DNA of 64,000 nucleotides. It comes from Buchnera aphidicola (Muscaphis stroyani). GTDB taxonomy: Bacteria; Pseudomonadota; Gammaproteobacteria; Enterobacterales; Enterobacteriaceae. The DNA is taken from positions 1-64,000 of the forward strand of contig NZ_CP034861.1 in the NCBI RefSeq assembly GCF_005080865.1, written 5' to 3'. Each line of letters opens with the position of its first letter. Within the stretch, counting starts at the first letter, position 1. This document shows, piece after piece, positions 25,698-37,119 of the stretch. Under the pieces are notes generated by a model, which did not search any database, had not been told where the DNA came from, and saw only the letters and a list, made by a program, of their open reading frames with translations. The position numbers and the translations under genes were made by a program.

Positions 25698-26520
25698 AAG
25701 ATAAAAGATATGTCGCACAAATAAAATGTTTTAACGTTTTATGTAAACGTAACAAATTTATAAAAATTTTAAATTTAGTTAATATTTTTTTATTTTTAAA
25801 TCAATATAATACGTAAAAAATTAAAAAATTGTGTGAATAATAAAAAATTAGTGTATTTAAAAAATAAATTTTTGTATTAGATTTTATTTATTTTGTATTT
25901 AATAAAAAATATTTTGATGGCATCATACTTAAAAAATATTTTTCAATTTATTTTTTTGTAAATAATCTGTGAGAAGCTATTGGTATCAATCTTTATTTTT
26001 TAGATCTCTTTATCTTTTTGATTAATAGAATTAAAATAAGAAACGCATTTTTTAAAAAATATATCTTTTTTGAAAAATTTTTAATAATATTTGAAGAAAA
26101 TCTCTTATTTTTTCAAGTTTTTTAAATTGATAGTTTAATAGAAGTATAGTATATTTTAAATATATTTAACATTTTCTGATAACTACAAAATAATATAATT
26201 TCTTCAGATTTAGTAGATTTATCTTTTTAAATGTTTTCTAAAATATGTTATTGTATAAAATTTTTTATACTTTGAGATAATTAGATTTTATTTTTATATG
26301 CTTTTTAGATAAAAAAATTATTGAGCTAGTTGTTTTTATCATAAATGTTTTATTTTATATAATTTATTTAGAATTTAATTTTTATTTATTTTTGAATATT
26401 TATAAAAATTTAAAAATAACTTTTTAATAAGTTATTTTCAAATGTTTTTATATCTTTTGGAAGTTACATGTAAACTTTTTTATGATAAAATATACGATAT
26501 TTGTTTTCAAGGTTGTTATT
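25698..26520. other. long gene-free spacer rpoH-yigL
   Basis: About 820 bases of extremely A/T-rich sequence without an open frame of note, RNA gene or repeat I can recognise. From memory, the pea-aphid Buchnera carries glmS and glmU between rpoH and the yigL-metE region, so this may be the eroded site of those genes. No fragment of either is recognisable by eye. The right end holds a possible yigL promoter, TTGGAA (26457-26462) and TATGAT (26481-26486), 18 bp apart. Confidence 0.55.
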
Positions 26521-27339
26521 ATGTATCGAATTATTGCATCAGATTTAGATGGAACGCTGCTTTCTCCAGAAAATAAAATAACAAAATATACTCAAAAAAT
26601 TATAAGATTTTTAACAAGAAAAGGTTTTTATTTTATTTTAGCTTCAGGTCGTCATTACATAGATGTAAATGAAATTCGTAATCTTTTAAATATAAAATCT
26701 TTTATGATCACATCTAATGGTGCTCAAGTTTACGATTTAGACAATAAACTAATTTCTTGTAATTATTTAGATATAAATGTTTCACTTGAATTATGTAAAT
26801 TAAAATTTTTAGATCCGGATATCATAACTCAAATATATTCTAATGATCAATGGTATGTTAATAACACTAAAATAGAAAATAATTTTTGTCCTTCTTTATC
26901 GTCTTTAAAGCATCAATGTTTTGATATCAATTCATTAGATTTTAGAAAAATTAGTAAAATATTTTTTACCAGTCATAATTTTCAAAAATTACGCAATCTA
27001 GAGAGTAAAATTATTGCTAATTTACATAGTGTAGTTAATGTTAATTTTTCAATGCCAAGTTGCTTAGAAGTCACATCTAAAAAAGCTTCAAAAGGATGCG
27101 GGTTAAAATTAATATCCAAAATTTTAAAAATATCTTTAAAAAATTTTATTTCTTTTGGAGATGGAATGAATGATCAAGATATGTTAAGTACATGCGGAAA
27201 AGCGTGCATTATGAAAAATGCAGATCCGCGTTTAAAACGTTTGCTTCCACATTTAGAAGTTATTGAAGATAATAAGAATAATGGTGTAGCAATTTTTTTA
27301 TATAATATGTTTATAAAAAAAAATACATGTATTTTTTAA
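26521..27339 (+). CDS. yigL: HAD-family sugar phosphatase YigL (Cof type)
   Basis: Haloacid-dehalogenase hydrolase of the Cof/IIB subfamily; the E. coli protein dephosphorylates sugar phosphates and pyridoxal phosphate. The product is 272 residues (E. coli 266). Motif I is ASDLDGTLLSPEN at residues 6-18, the TSNGA motif lies near residue 65, and motif IV is SFGDGMNDQDML near the C-terminus. The ATG at 26521 gives the E. coli N-terminus. In E. coli yigL lies near metR-metE, so this is residual synteny with the intervening genes lost. Substrate in this organism is unknown. Confidence 0.88.
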   Translation: MYRIIASDLDGTLLSPENKITKYTQKIIRFLTRKGFYFILASGRHYIDVNEIRNLLNIKSFMITSNGAQVYDLDNKLISCNYLDINVSLELCKLKFLDPDIITQIYSNDQWYVNNTKIENNFCPSLSSLKHQCFDINSLDFRKISKIFFTSHNFQKLRNLESKIIANLHSVVNVNFSMPSCLEVTSKKASKGCGLKLISKILKISLKNFISFGDGMNDQDMLSTCGKACIMKNADPRLKRLLPHLEVIEDNKNNGVAIFLYNMFIKKNTCIF

Positions 27340-27935
27340 TTTTTATTGTTATTATTAAAGATAACATTTAAATTTTAAATTTTTTAAAAAATGTTTTTTA
27401 AAGATAAAAAATATTTAAAAAATAAAAAATTTACAGTTTAATTTATTCTTTAAAAATAAATTATTTTTATTAAACACATTTATATTAATATATTTTTAAA
27501 TTTTTGGTTAAAAAAAAAGATAAATACCAAAATTGTTTTTATAGATATTTATTTTTTATTTATTTTTAATTAATTAAAAATTTTTAACATTAGTATAAAA
27601 TTAAAAATTATAACTATAAGTTTAAATAAAAAATAATTATGTGCTAAAATCTATATTATTTTATAATTTTTTTTATTTTTTAGTTGATTTAATTAGTACA
27701 ATTATAAATAATTATATTTAATATAATTAGATTTGAGATCTATTAATAATTCTTAAGTACTTGAAGTATTTTAAAGTTTTTATTTTGATTAAAAAATTAA
27801 ATATTTAGTTTTCTAAATTTTATTAAATACTAGGACGATTATGATAATTTTTATAAATCATCTTTCTTTATAAATGAATCAAAAAAATAATTTATAAAAT
27901 ATCAATAAATTATTAAAAATAAAAAGGAACCTAAA
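27340..27935. other. gene-free spacer yigL-metE
   Basis: Roughly 600 bases of almost pure A/T with no coding or RNA gene visible. In E. coli the stretch between yigL and metE holds yigM and the divergent activator metR, and I see no trace of either. The right end carries the metE ribosome binding site AAGGAA. No MetJ or MetR site is recognisable. Confidence 0.5.
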
Positions 27936-30209
27936 ATGGTGATTTTAAATCATACTCTTGGATTTCCTAGAATAGGATTAAATCGTGAATTAAAGAAAGC
28001 TCAAGAAAATTATTGGTCAGGAGATTTAAATACCAAAGATTTGCTTTCAATTGGATATAATTTACGAAAAAAGAACTGGAAATTACAGAAAGAATCTGGA
28101 ATTGACTACATACCAGTCGGTGATTTTGCTTGGTATGATCATGTTTTAACAACTAGTATGATGTTAGGAAATGTTCCAGAAAGGCACAACAATGGTTCTA
28201 TTTTTGATATAGATACTTTATTTCGTATAGCAAGAGGATGTCCTCCGGACGTGCCTGCTTCTGAAATGACTAAATGGTTTAATACAAATTATCACTATAT
28301 CGTTCCTGAATTTGTCGAAAACAAAACTTTAAAATTTTCTTGGAGTCAAATTTTAGATGAAGTTGATGAAGCATTATCTTTAGGTTATAAAGTTAAGCCT
28401 ATACTTTTAGGGCCTATTACATACTTATGGTTAGGGAAAGTAAAAGGAACGAAATTTGATCGCTTAGATATGTTATATAAAATACTTCCAATTTATAAGT
28501 ATGTGTTGAAAGAACTTGCTAAAAAAGGAATAGATTTTGTCCAAATTGATGAACCTGCTTTAGTATTAGAATTGCCACAAAAATGGAAAAATGCATATTC
28601 TTTTGCTTATAGCAGTCTGGACGGAATTACAAATTTATTGCTCACTACATATTTTGAAAGTATTGAGCACAATATAGAATTTATACGAAATTTACCTATT
28701 TATGGTATTCATATTGATTTAGTTTTTGGTAAATATGATTTACCATCTTTTAATACAAATTTACCAGAGCACTGGATGTTATCTTTAGGTGTTATTAATG
28801 GTCGAAACGTTTGGAGATCTGATCTGGTAAAATGGTTTAAAATTATTTCAAATGTGTCAAAAATTCGTAAAAATTTAATAATTGGATCTTCATGTTCTTT
28901 ATTACATGTTCCAATGGATTTAAATACAGAAGAAAACTTAGATAAAGAAGCGAGACAGTGGTTTTCTTTTGCTGTTCAAAAATGTATAGAATTGTCTTTA
29001 CTTTCAAACTCATTAAAGGATAATGAAATTCATTCTATTCAAAAATGGAGCTTGCCTATTTATGAACGTGTTTTTTCTAAAAGAGTACATAAATCTGAAG
29101 TTAAAAATCGATTATCTAAAATTTTAATTAAAGATTATAAACGATTAAATACTTATAATATTCGTGCTAAGCAACAAAAAGAAAGATTGAATCTTCCGAT
29201 TTTGCCAACAACTACTATCGGTTCTTTTCCTCAAACAATTGATATTAGAAAGATGAGACATGATTTTAAAAAAGGGTTAATCAATGAAAAGGAGTACAAA
29301 AAAAATATTAAAAAACATATTCAAAAAGTTATATTAACACAAGAAGAACTAGATATAGATGTTTTAGTTCATGGGGAATTTGAAAGAAATGACATGGTTG
29401 AATACTTTGGAGAACATTTAGATGGATTTATTTTCACTGATAATGGCTGGGTTCAGAGTTATGGTTCACGTTGTGTAAAACCGCCGATAATAATCGGCGA
29501 TATTAGTCGGTTAAAATCAATTACTACTGAATGGTCTAAATATGCTCAATCTTTAACAAAAAGACCAGTAAAAGGAATGTTAACAGGTCCAATTACTATT
29601 TTATGTTGGTCTTTCATAAGAGAAGACATTTCATCTCAAGAAATTGCGAAACAAATTGCATTAGTATTGCGCGATGAAGTTATGGATTTAGAAAAAGAAA
29701 ATATACGAATTATTCAAATTGATGAACCAGCACTACGTGAAGGGCTTCCTTTACGAAAAAGTTGCTGGTCTAAATATTTATCTTGGGCAACGGATGCCTT
29801 TCGGCTAAGTTCTTCAGGTGTAAAAAATAGCACTCAAATTCATACACATATGTGTTATTGCGAATTTAATGATATTATGGATGCTATTGCTTCACTGGAT
29901 GCTGATGTCATTACGATTGAAACTTCTCGTTCAGATATGGAATTATTAGAATCATTTAAAAATTTTCATTATCCAAACGACATCGGTCCTGGAGTATATG
30001 ATATCCATTCTAAAAATATACCTAGTGTAAAATGGATTTATTCACTTCTTATGAAAGCAATAAATTATATTCCTATAGAACAAATTTGGGTAAATCCAGA
30101 TTGTGGATTAAAAACTAGAAATTGGGACGAGACCGTGTTAGCATTAAAAAACATGATTACTGCAACAAAAAAAATAAGAAAAAATATTGAAATTAATAAG
30201 TTAAATTAA
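27936..30209 (+). CDS. metE: cobalamin-independent methionine synthase
   Basis: Transfers the methyl group from methyltetrahydrofolate-triglutamate to homocysteine, the last step to methionine, an amino acid the aphid host needs. The product is 757 residues (E. coli 753). The zinc ligands are present in [12 protein letters not shown] and NPDCGLKTR, and [15 protein letters not shown] and the GSFPQT block of the C-terminal barrel are intact. AAGGAA lies upstream. metF, which supplies the methyl donor, is at 46576. No metR regulator accompanies it. Confidence 0.97.
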   Translation: MVILNHTLGFPRIGLNRELKKAQENYWSGDLNTKDLLSIGYNLRKKNWKLQKESGIDYIPVGDFAWYDHVLTTSMMLGNVPERHNNGSIFDIDTLFRIARGCPPDVPASEMTKWFNTNYHYIVPEFVENKTLKFSWSQILDEVDEALSLGYKVKPILLGPITYLWLGKVKGTKFDRLDMLYKILPIYKYVLKELAKKGIDFVQIDEPALVLELPQKWKNAYSFAYSSLDGITNLLLTTYFESIEHNIEFIRNLPIYGIHIDLVFGKYDLPSFNTNLPEHWMLSLGVINGRNVWRSDLVKWFKIISNVSKIRKNLIIGSSCSLLHVPMDLNTEENLDKEARQWFSFAVQKCIELSLLSNSLKDNEIHSIQKWSLPIYERVFSKRVHKSEVKNRLSKILIKDYKRLNTYNIRAKQQKERLNLPILPTTTIGSFPQTIDIRKMRHDFKKGLINEKEYKKNIKKHIQKVILTQEELDIDVLVHGEFERNDMVEYFGEHLDGFIFTDNGWVQSYGSRCVKPPIIIGDISRLKSITTEWSKYAQSLTKRPVKGMLTGPITILCWSFIREDISSQEIAKQIALVLRDEVMDLEKENIRIIQIDEPALREGLPLRKSCWSKYLSWATDAFRLSSSGVKNSTQIHTHMCYCEFNDIMDAIASLDADVITIETSRSDMELLESFKNFHYPNDIGPGVYDIHSKNIPSVKWIYSLLMKAINYIPIEQIWVNPDCGLKTRNWDETVLALKNMITATKKIRKNIEINKLN

Positions 30210-30243
30210 TTTATATTTTTATTATTTTAAATCAATTGTTTAT

Positions 30244-30299
30244 TAAATCATCGTTTAGATTTTATATAAAATAATCTAAAAGGTGATTTAATATTTTTT
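30244..30299. terminator. bidirectional terminator between metE and purH
   Basis: A long hairpin lies between these convergent genes. TAAATCATC (30244-30252) pairs with GGTGATTTA (30282-30290, one G-U), one mismatch follows, then TTTAGATT (30254-30261) pairs with AATCTAAA (30273-30280). T-rich sequence follows on the plus strand (30291-30299) and A-rich sequence precedes it, so it could act in both directions. Confidence 0.65.
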
Positions 30300-30402
30300 A
30301 TATATAAAAAAATTTTTTTATCAATTAAAGTAATTTTATGAAGATATTTTAAACAATAAATACTATCAGTATATATTTTTTAAAAAACAATTTGATAAAA
30401 AT

Positions 30403-31983
30403 TTAGTGCCTGAAGTGGCGCTTATTAGTAAAAATCATTGCTATGTTATATTCGTTAGCAGCTTGAATAATTTCTTGATCACGTTTAGATCCTCCAGGTT
30501 GAATGATACATTTAATACCTATTGAAGCAGCGCTATCAATTCCATCTCGAAAAGGGAAAAAAGCATCAGAAGCCATAGTAGATCCGGTGATATTTATTTT
30601 TTGATCTTTTGCTTTAATATTAGCAATTTTAGTTGAATAAATTCGACTCATTTGACCTGCTCCAATGCTGATAGTAGTACCGTTAAACCCATAAACTATT
30701 GCATTTGATTTAACAAATTTTGCAACTTTCCAACAAAAAATAGCATCTTTTAGTTCTTGCGTTGTTGGAAACCTTTTAGTGACAAATTTCCATTTTTTAT
30801 AATTCATATCATCATAATCGTATTCTTGCAAAAGTAGTCCATAATTTATTTTTTTAAAATCTAATCCGATTTGACATTTTTTAATTTTTCCAGAAATGAG
30901 CACTCTTATATTGGATTTTTTTTTCAAAATTTTTAAAGCAAGAGAATTTATTTTAGGAGCAATAAGAACTTCAACGAACTGTTTTTCTACAATTTCTTGA
31001 GCTGTTTTTTCATCTAATACTGAATTAAAAGCAACTATTCCCCCAAAGGCTGATACAGGATCTGAACGATATGCAGATAAATATGATTTTAAAAGAGAGT
31101 TGCTTTCTGAAACACCACAAGGATTTCCATGTTTAACAATGACGCATGCTGGATTGATAAATTCTTTAACACATTCTAATGCAACTTCAGCATCAGAAAT
31201 ATTGTTATATGATAAAACTTTTCCTTGCAATTGATTAGAACAACTAATTGTTCCGGTGGATGATGATATATTTTTTTCTATATATAAAGATGATTTTTGA
31301 TGTTGATTTTCGCCGTATCTTAAATTTTGTTTTTTAATAAATTTTAAATTTATTTCATTTGGAAAATTTTTATTTATACATTTTTTATTAAAAACATTTT
31401 TTTTAAAAAAATACTGAGAAATTTTTTTTTCGTATGATAAAGTGTATCTAAAAGCTTTATCTGCTAAATCAAGTCTATTTTCTATTGTGAAAGAATTATT
31501 TTTTACTTTATTTATAACTGACTGAACATCTAATAAATCTACTATAACTATAACGTTTTTATAATTTTTAGCAGCAGCTCTAACAAGTGTTGGTCCACCA
31601 ATGTCAATGTTTTCGATTATGTCATCTATTTTATTTTTTGGATTTTTTTGTACTTTTTCAAATGGGTAAAAATTTACAATAACCATGTTGATTGAGGAAA
31701 TATTATAAAAATTCATGATTAATTGATCTTCGTTTCCTCTGTTTAATATACCCGCTAAAATTTTTGGGTGTAACGTTTTGACACGTCCGTTCATTATTTC
31801 TGGAAAGTTAATATAATCAGATATGCTAGTTACTGGAATATTATGCTTATGTAAAGTTTTTGAAGTGCCTTCTGTGGCAAACAAACTGATTTTGTTTTTT
31901 ACTAGATTTTTTGATATTTTTACAATATTTTGTTTATCATATACACTGATTAAAGCATTTTGAATAATATTAATTGCATTCAT
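30403..31983 (-). CDS. purH: bifunctional AICAR formyltransferase / IMP cyclohydrolase
   Basis: Catalyses the last two steps of purine synthesis, AICAR to IMP. The product is 526 residues (E. coli 529). The N-terminal cyclohydrolase domain has the KTLHPKILAGIL block near residue 70, and the C-terminal formyltransferase domain has VKHGNPCGV and the QPGGSKRDQEII end. purD, its partner in E. coli, is not adjacent. In Buchnera PurH is thought to use AICAR released by histidine synthesis, which fits its presence without the rest of the pathway here. Confidence 0.96.
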   Translation of the reverse strand: MNAINIIQNALISVYDKQNIVKISKNLVKNKISLFATEGTSKTLHKHNIPVTSISDYINFPEIMNGRVKTLHPKILAGILNRGNEDQLIMNFYNISSINMVIVNFYPFEKVQKNPKNKIDDIIENIDIGGPTLVRAAAKNYKNVIVIVDLLDVQSVINKVKNNSFTIENRLDLADKAFRYTLSYEKKISQYFFKKNVFNKKCINKNFPNEINLKFIKKQNLRYGENQHQKSSLYIEKNISSSTGTISCSNQLQGKVLSYNNISDAEVALECVKEFINPACVIVKHGNPCGVSESNSLLKSYLSAYRSDPVSAFGGIVAFNSVLDEKTAQEIVEKQFVEVLIAPKINSLALKILKKKSNIRVLISGKIKKCQIGLDFKKINYGLLLQEYDYDDMNYKKWKFVTKRFPTTQELKDAIFCWKVAKFVKSNAIVYGFNGTTISIGAGQMSRIYSTKIANIKAKDQKINITGSTMASDAFFPFRDGIDSAASIGIKCIIQPGGSKRDQEIIQAANEYNIAMIFTNKRHFRH

Positions 31984-32179
31984 AATATATTATCTTTTTT
32001 TTTGAAAACATGCTCATTAAAACATGTATTACAATGTATTTAAGTGAATTTACATTTTTTAAAGAAAGTTACATTTTAAAAAATAAAATATAATATGCAT
32101 TAACTTTTTAATTTGTATACTATAAATAATATACACAATGTTTATGCATTAAAAAATATATGTAATTCATATTTTTATC

Positions 32180-32196
32180 AGGGGCGTTTTGCCCCT
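32180..32196 (-). terminator. G+C-rich hairpin after hupA
   Basis: AGGGGC (32180-32185) and GCCCCT (32191-32196) are exact reverse complements with a five-base loop, 23 bases past the hupA stop on the minus strand. The tail on that strand (GATAAAAAT) has no T run, so it may serve as an mRNA 3' end or a weak terminator. Confidence 0.5.
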
Positions 32197-32218
32197 CTTA
32201 AAGGATTTTATTATATAA

Positions 32219-32491
32219 CTATTTAATGGCATTTTTTAAATTTTTTCCAGATATAAAACTAGGTACTTTTGTAGCGGGAATAATAATTTCTTTCCCTGTT
32301 TGAGGATTACGACCAGTACGAGATGCTCTTAAATTGACTTTAAAAGTTCCAAATCCAACTATTTGTACTGACTCTCCTTTTTTTAGAGATTCAACAATTG
32401 CAGATAAAGTTGTATCTAAAGTAGATTTTACTTGTATTTTAGGCAAATTAGATTTTTCAGAAATAACATTAATTAATTGCGTTTTATTCAT
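32219..32491 (-). CDS. hupA: DNA-binding protein HU-alpha
   Basis: Histone-like protein that bends and compacts DNA. The product is 90 residues, the E. coli length. The arm motif [18 protein letters not shown] carries the Arg-Asn-Pro tip that intercalates DNA, and GFGTF precedes it. AAGGAA is upstream. E. coli pairs HU-alpha with HU-beta; only this gene is in the window, and Buchnera is thought to use a single HU. Confidence 0.97.
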   Translation of the reverse strand: MNKTQLINVISEKSNLPKIQVKSTLDTTLSAIVESLKKGESVQIVGFGTFKVNLRASRTGRNPQTGKEIIIPATKVPSFISGKNLKNAIK

Positions 32492-32792
32492 GATTATTCC
32501 TTTTTTTGTTTTCTAAAAATTTTGTTAATTTGTAATGTTTAAATATTTTTATTTTTTGTTTCATAGTAAGCGATTATTTTTTCAAATATTGTCAAATTTA
32601 TTGTGCAGTATATATTTTTTGAACATTAAAATGTAAAACAATATTTTTTTGTTATTTGTTATGGCCTTTAAAAAAAATATATGTTTATTTTAAAAAATTG
32701 TTTTTTAAAATTTAATTTATTATTCTTTAATAAAAATTTTATACTTTTATTTTGTCTGTTATTATAAAAAAGAATCTACAATTAAGATGCAA
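32492..32792. other. rpoC-hupA spacer with possible hupA promoter
   Basis: About 300 A/T-rich bases. On the minus strand a perfect TTGACA (complement of 32590-32595) precedes TACTAT (complement of 32563-32568), but the spacing of 21 bp is longer than usual, so the promoter call is weak. I see no clear terminator for rpoC. Confidence 0.35.
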
Positions 32793-35700
32793 TTAGTTAC
32801 TAGAATTGAAATCATTATTAAGAGTCGAGTTTAAAAGCTCTGACAAACTAGCAGATGCTTCTTCAGCGCTAACTTGGGAATTATTAATAGTAGCTGAATG
32901 ATGATTTTCTATATGACGGCGTTCTAAACGTTCTTTATGATATGCGTATCCAGTACCTGCAGGGATTAAGCGTCCAACAATAACATTTTCTTTTAATCCT
33001 CTCAATTCATCTTTCTTTCCTGCGACCGCAGATTCTGTTAAAACTCTTGTTGTTTCTTGAAACGAAGCGGCTGATATAAACGATTCAGTTGCTAGAGATG
33101 CTTTAGTAATTCCTAATAAATCTCTTGCAAATATAGCAGGAATTTTATTATTTTTTTCTAAAATTTTATTTGATATTTTTATTCTTGAAAATTCTACTTG
33201 TTCTCCTTCTAAAAAATCTGAATCTTTGGATTTAATTATAGTGGCTTTACGAAGCATTTGTCTAATGATAACTTCAATATGCTTATCATTAATTTTTACA
33301 CCTTGTAATCGATATACTTCTTGTACTTCATTGACAATATATTTAGTGACAGATTGAACGCCTCTCAATCGAAGTATGTCATGAGGTGATTCTGGACCAT
33401 CAGAAATTACGTCTCCACGTTCGACTCTTTCTCCTTCAAATACATTTAGCTGTCTCCATTTTGGAATCATTTCTTCATAAGATTCGTTGCCATCAATTGG
33501 TGTAATTATTAATCTTCTTTTTCCTTTTGTTTCTTTTCCAAATGAAATAATTCCGCTAATTTCAGCTAAAATTGCTAATTCTTTAGGGCGTCGAGCTTCA
33601 AATAAATCAGCTACTCTCGGAAGTCCTCCAGTGATATCTTTAGTTCCACCGGATTCTTGTGGAATTCTAGCTAAAGTGTCTCCAGAACTAATTTTTATTC
33701 CATCATTAATCTGAATGATAGTTCTGCCTGGTAAAAAATATTGTGCTGGTACATCAGTTCCTGAAATTAATACATCATGTCCATTTTTATTAATTATTTT
33801 TAAAGCAGGCCTTAAATCTTTTCCAATAGCTGTTCGTTCAGCTGTTTCTAATATAACTATAGATGTCAGACCAGTTAATTCATCTGTTTGTCTAGTAATA
33901 CTTTGTCCATCTATCATATCCATAAATCGAACATAACCATTAACTTCAGTGATTACTGGCATGGTATGTGGATCCCATTTTGCAACAGTTTCTCCTGAAT
34001 TAACTTTTGATCCGTGACCTTTTGCCATAATTGCACCATAAGGTACTTTATAACTTTCTTTGGTTCTTTTGAATTGATCTACAATATTAAGTTCAACATT
34101 TCTAGAAGTAATTACTATTTTTTCTGAAGAATTAGTGACAAATTTAGCGTTTTTAAGATTTATAGTGCCTGAATTTTTGACTTGAATACTAGATTCTGCT
34201 GCTGCTCTTGAAGCGGCTCCTCCTATATGAAAAGTTCTCATAGTCAGCTGTGTTCCAGGTTCTCCTATAGACTGAGCTGCAATAACCCCGATTGCTTCGC
34301 CCTTATTGACTAAGTTTCCACGAGCCAAATCTCTTCCATAACAATTAGCGCATACACCAAAATCTGTATCACAGTTAACAACTGATCGCACTTTAACAGT
34401 ATCTATAGAGTATTTTTCTAATATGTCACACCATTGTTCATTTAGTAATGTGTTACGTTTAATTAAAGTTTCTTCTGTATTTGGAATATGAATGTTTTCT
34501 GCAGTAACACGACCTAATACACGCTCTCTTAATGGCTCTTTTACATCATCACCTTCAATTAAAGAAGTCATTAAAATACCTTCATGAGTTTCACAATCGT
34601 CTTGAGTGACAACTAAATCTTGAGCAACATCTACTAGTCGACGTGTTAGGTAACCAGAATTAGCTGTTTTTAATGCTGTATCTGCTAATCCTTTTCGTGC
34701 CCCATGAGTGGAGATAAAATATTGAAGAACATTTAAACCTTCTCTGAAGTTTGCAGTAATTGGTGTTTCAATAATAGATCCGTCAGGTTTCGCCATTAAA
34801 CCTCTCATTCCTGCTAATTGTCGAATTTGCGCAGCAGAGCCTCTAGCTCCTGAATCGGCCATCATAAATATACTGTTAAAAGATATTTGTTTTTTTTCTT
34901 CTCCCGCTTTATTTATTACTGATTCTGTAGATAGATTTTTCATCATTGCTTTAGCTACTCGTTCATTTGCTGCTGCCCAGATATCAATTACTTTATTATA
35001 CCTTTCACCTGCAGTGACTAATCCAGATTGAAATTGTTCTTGTATTTCAGCGACTTCAATCTCTGTTTCAGTAATAATTTCTGCTTTCTTTTTTGGTATA
35101 ACCATATCATCAATACCAACAGAAGCTCCAGATCTTGCTGCATATGCAAACCCTGTATACATAATTTGATCAGCGAAAAATACTGTAGATTTTAATCCTA
35201 AAATCCGATAGCAAGTATTCAGCATTTTTGAGATATCTTTTTTTCCTAAAGTTTGGTTAACCATACTAAAAGATAATCCTTTAGGAACAATCATCCACAA
35301 AATTGCTCTACCAATTGTAGTATGAATTATTTTTTGATTTGAACTAAAATATTTATCTTTATTTTTTTTATGTTCCGTTATGCGAACCTTTACAAGAGAA
35401 TGAAGTTCAGCAATTCCTAATCGATACACTTTTTCAGCTTCATTAGGTCCATTTAGTATCATGCCTTCTCCTTTTCCATTGATTTTTTCGCGAGTCATAT
35501 AATATAATCCCAAAACCACATCTTGCGAGGGAACAATAATAGGTTCTCCATTAGCGGGGGATAAAATATTATTCGTAGACATCATTAAAGCCCGGGATTC
35601 TAATTGGGCTTCTATGGTCAAAGGTACGTGTACCGCCATTTGATCTCCATCAAAATCAGCATTATAAGCTGCGCAAACTAATGGATGGAGTTGAATTGCT

Positions 35701-37034
35701 TTTCCTTCAATAAGTACTGGTTCAAACGCTTGAATTCCTAATCTATGTAAAGTAGGGGCTCGGTTTAAAAGAACTGGATGTTCTCGAATCACTTCGTCTA
35801 AAATATCCCATACTACAGACTCTTCTCTTTCTACCATTTTTTTTGCTGCTTTAATAGTAGTCGCTAAACCACGAACCTCTAATTTTCCATATATAAATGG
35901 TTTAAAAAGTTCGAGCGCCATTTTTTTAGGCAATCCGCATTGATGCAATCGAAGATAAGGACCTACAGTAATTACAGAACGACCAGAGTAATCTACACGT
36001 TTTCCAAGAAGATTTTGTCGAAATCTTCCTTGTTTTCCTTTAATCATATCAGCTAATGATTTAAGAGGTCTTTTATTTGATCCTGTAATAGCTCGGCCTC
36101 TTCTTCCATTATCAAGCAATGCGTCTACTGATTCTTGTAGCATTCTTTTTTCATTGCGAACAATAATATCCGGAGCAGCTAAATCAAGTAAACGTTTAAG
36201 ACGATTATTTCTATTAATAACGCGACGGTATAAATCATTTAAATCAGATGTTGCAAATCTTCCTCCGTCTAATGGAACTAACGGTCTAAGATCAGGAGGT
36301 AAAACTGGTAGAACTGTTAAAATCATCCATTCTGGTTTATTATGAGATTGTATAAAAGATTCTAATAATTTAATTCTTTTTGTTATCTTTTTTCTTTTAG
36401 TTTCAGAGTTAGTATCGTTTAATTCAGATCTCAACATACTACATTCTTTTGTAAGATTAATATTTTTTAATAAATATTGAATAGCTTCTGCTCCCATTTT
36501 TGCTTGAAATTCATCTCCGAATTCTTCTAATGCATCTAGGTATTGTTCTTCAGTTAAAATTTGACGTTTTTCAAAATTAGTCATTCCAGACTCAATTACA
36601 ACGTATGATTCGAAATAAAGAACTCTTTCAATGTCTCTTAAAGGCATGTCTAATAACAAGCCTATACGTGATGGAAGAGATTTTAAAAACCAGATATGAG
36701 CAGTAGGAGAAGATAATTCTATATGACCCATTCTATCTCTTCTTACTTTGCTTTGTGTGACTTCAACTCCGCACTTTTCACAAATTACACCACGGTGTTT
36801 TAATCTTTTATACTTTCCACATAGACATTCATAGTCTTTAACAGGGCCAAAGATTCGAGCACAAAATAATCCATCTCTCTCCGGTTTAAATGTTCTGTAA
36901 TTAATAGTCTCTGGTTTTTTAACTTCTCCAAACGACCAAGATCGAATCATATCAGGTGAAGCTAATGAAATTTTAATAGCATCAAAATTTTCGTTTTTAG
37001 TTTGGGCTTTTATAAATTTTAATAAATCTTTCAC
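32793..37034 (-). CDS. rpoC: RNA polymerase beta' subunit
   Basis: Large catalytic subunit of RNA polymerase. The product is 1413 residues (E. coli 1407). The N-terminal zinc site reads [20 protein letters not shown], the active-site metal motif is NADFDGDQM, and the second zinc site is [13 protein letters not shown]. The bridge-helix region around [13 protein letters not shown] is also clear. It follows rpoB by 85 bases as in E. coli. No truncation is seen. Confidence 0.98.
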   Translation of the reverse strand: MKDLLKFIKAQTKNENFDAIKISLASPDMIRSWSFGEVKKPETINYRTFKPERDGLFCARIFGPVKDYECLCGKYKRLKHRGVICEKCGVEVTQSKVRRDRMGHIELSSPTAHIWFLKSLPSRIGLLLDMPLRDIERVLYFESYVVIESGMTNFEKRQILTEEQYLDALEEFGDEFQAKMGAEAIQYLLKNINLTKECSMLRSELNDTNSETKRKKITKRIKLLESFIQSHNKPEWMILTVLPVLPPDLRPLVPLDGGRFATSDLNDLYRRVINRNNRLKRLLDLAAPDIIVRNEKRMLQESVDALLDNGRRGRAITGSNKRPLKSLADMIKGKQGRFRQNLLGKRVDYSGRSVITVGPYLRLHQCGLPKKMALELFKPFIYGKLEVRGLATTIKAAKKMVEREESVVWDILDEVIREHPVLLNRAPTLHRLGIQAFEPVLIEGKAIQLHPLVCAAYNADFDGDQMAVHVPLTIEAQLESRALMMSTNNILSPANGEPIIVPSQDVVLGLYYMTREKINGKGEGMILNGPNEAEKVYRLGIAELHSLVKVRITEHKKNKDKYFSSNQKIIHTTIGRAILWMIVPKGLSFSMVNQTLGKKDISKMLNTCYRILGLKSTVFFADQIMYTGFAYAARSGASVGIDDMVIPKKKAEIITETEIEVAEIQEQFQSGLVTAGERYNKVIDIWAAANERVAKAMMKNLSTESVINKAGEEKKQISFNSIFMMADSGARGSAAQIRQLAGMRGLMAKPDGSIIETPITANFREGLNVLQYFISTHGARKGLADTALKTANSGYLTRRLVDVAQDLVVTQDDCETHEGILMTSLIEGDDVKEPLRERVLGRVTAENIHIPNTEETLIKRNTLLNEQWCDILEKYSIDTVKVRSVVNCDTDFGVCANCYGRDLARGNLVNKGEAIGVIAAQSIGEPGTQLTMRTFHIGGAASRAAAESSIQVKNSGTINLKNAKFVTNSSEKIVITSRNVELNIVDQFKRTKESYKVPYGAIMAKGHGSKVNSGETVAKWDPHTMPVITEVNGYVRFMDMIDGQSITRQTDELTGLTSIVILETAERTAIGKDLRPALKIINKNGHDVLISGTDVPAQYFLPGRTIIQINDGIKISSGDTLARIPQESGGTKDITGGLPRVADLFEARRPKELAILAEISGIISFGKETKGKRRLIITPIDGNESYEEMIPKWRQLNVFEGERVERGDVISDGPESPHDILRLRGVQSVTKYIVNEVQEVYRLQGVKINDKHIEVIIRQMLRKATIIKSKDSDFLEGEQVEFSRIKISNKILEKNNKIPAIFARDLLGITKASLATESFISAASFQETTRVLTESAVAGKKDELRGLKENVIVGRLIPAGTGYAYHKERLERRHIENHHSATINNSQVSAEEASASLSELLNSTLNNDFNSSN

Positions 37035-37119
37035 TCATAATCTCTCATTAGAAGAAGTTGTTTTTAAACTTAATAATTTTATAAATATATGTTTATTATT
37101 AAAAAATAATTTTAATTTT

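Noticed and set aside
26464-26473. TTACATGTAA palindrome before yigL, also seen in the atpA-atpG spacer
   Set aside because: Two copies of an A/T-rich 10-bp palindrome in 64 kb are compatible with chance, and no regulator that would bind it is apparent.
27340-27935. Search by eye for a small gene or RNA in the metE upstream gap
   Set aside because: No frame with plausible composition, no G+C-rich structured island and no SAM-type riboswitch features were seen.
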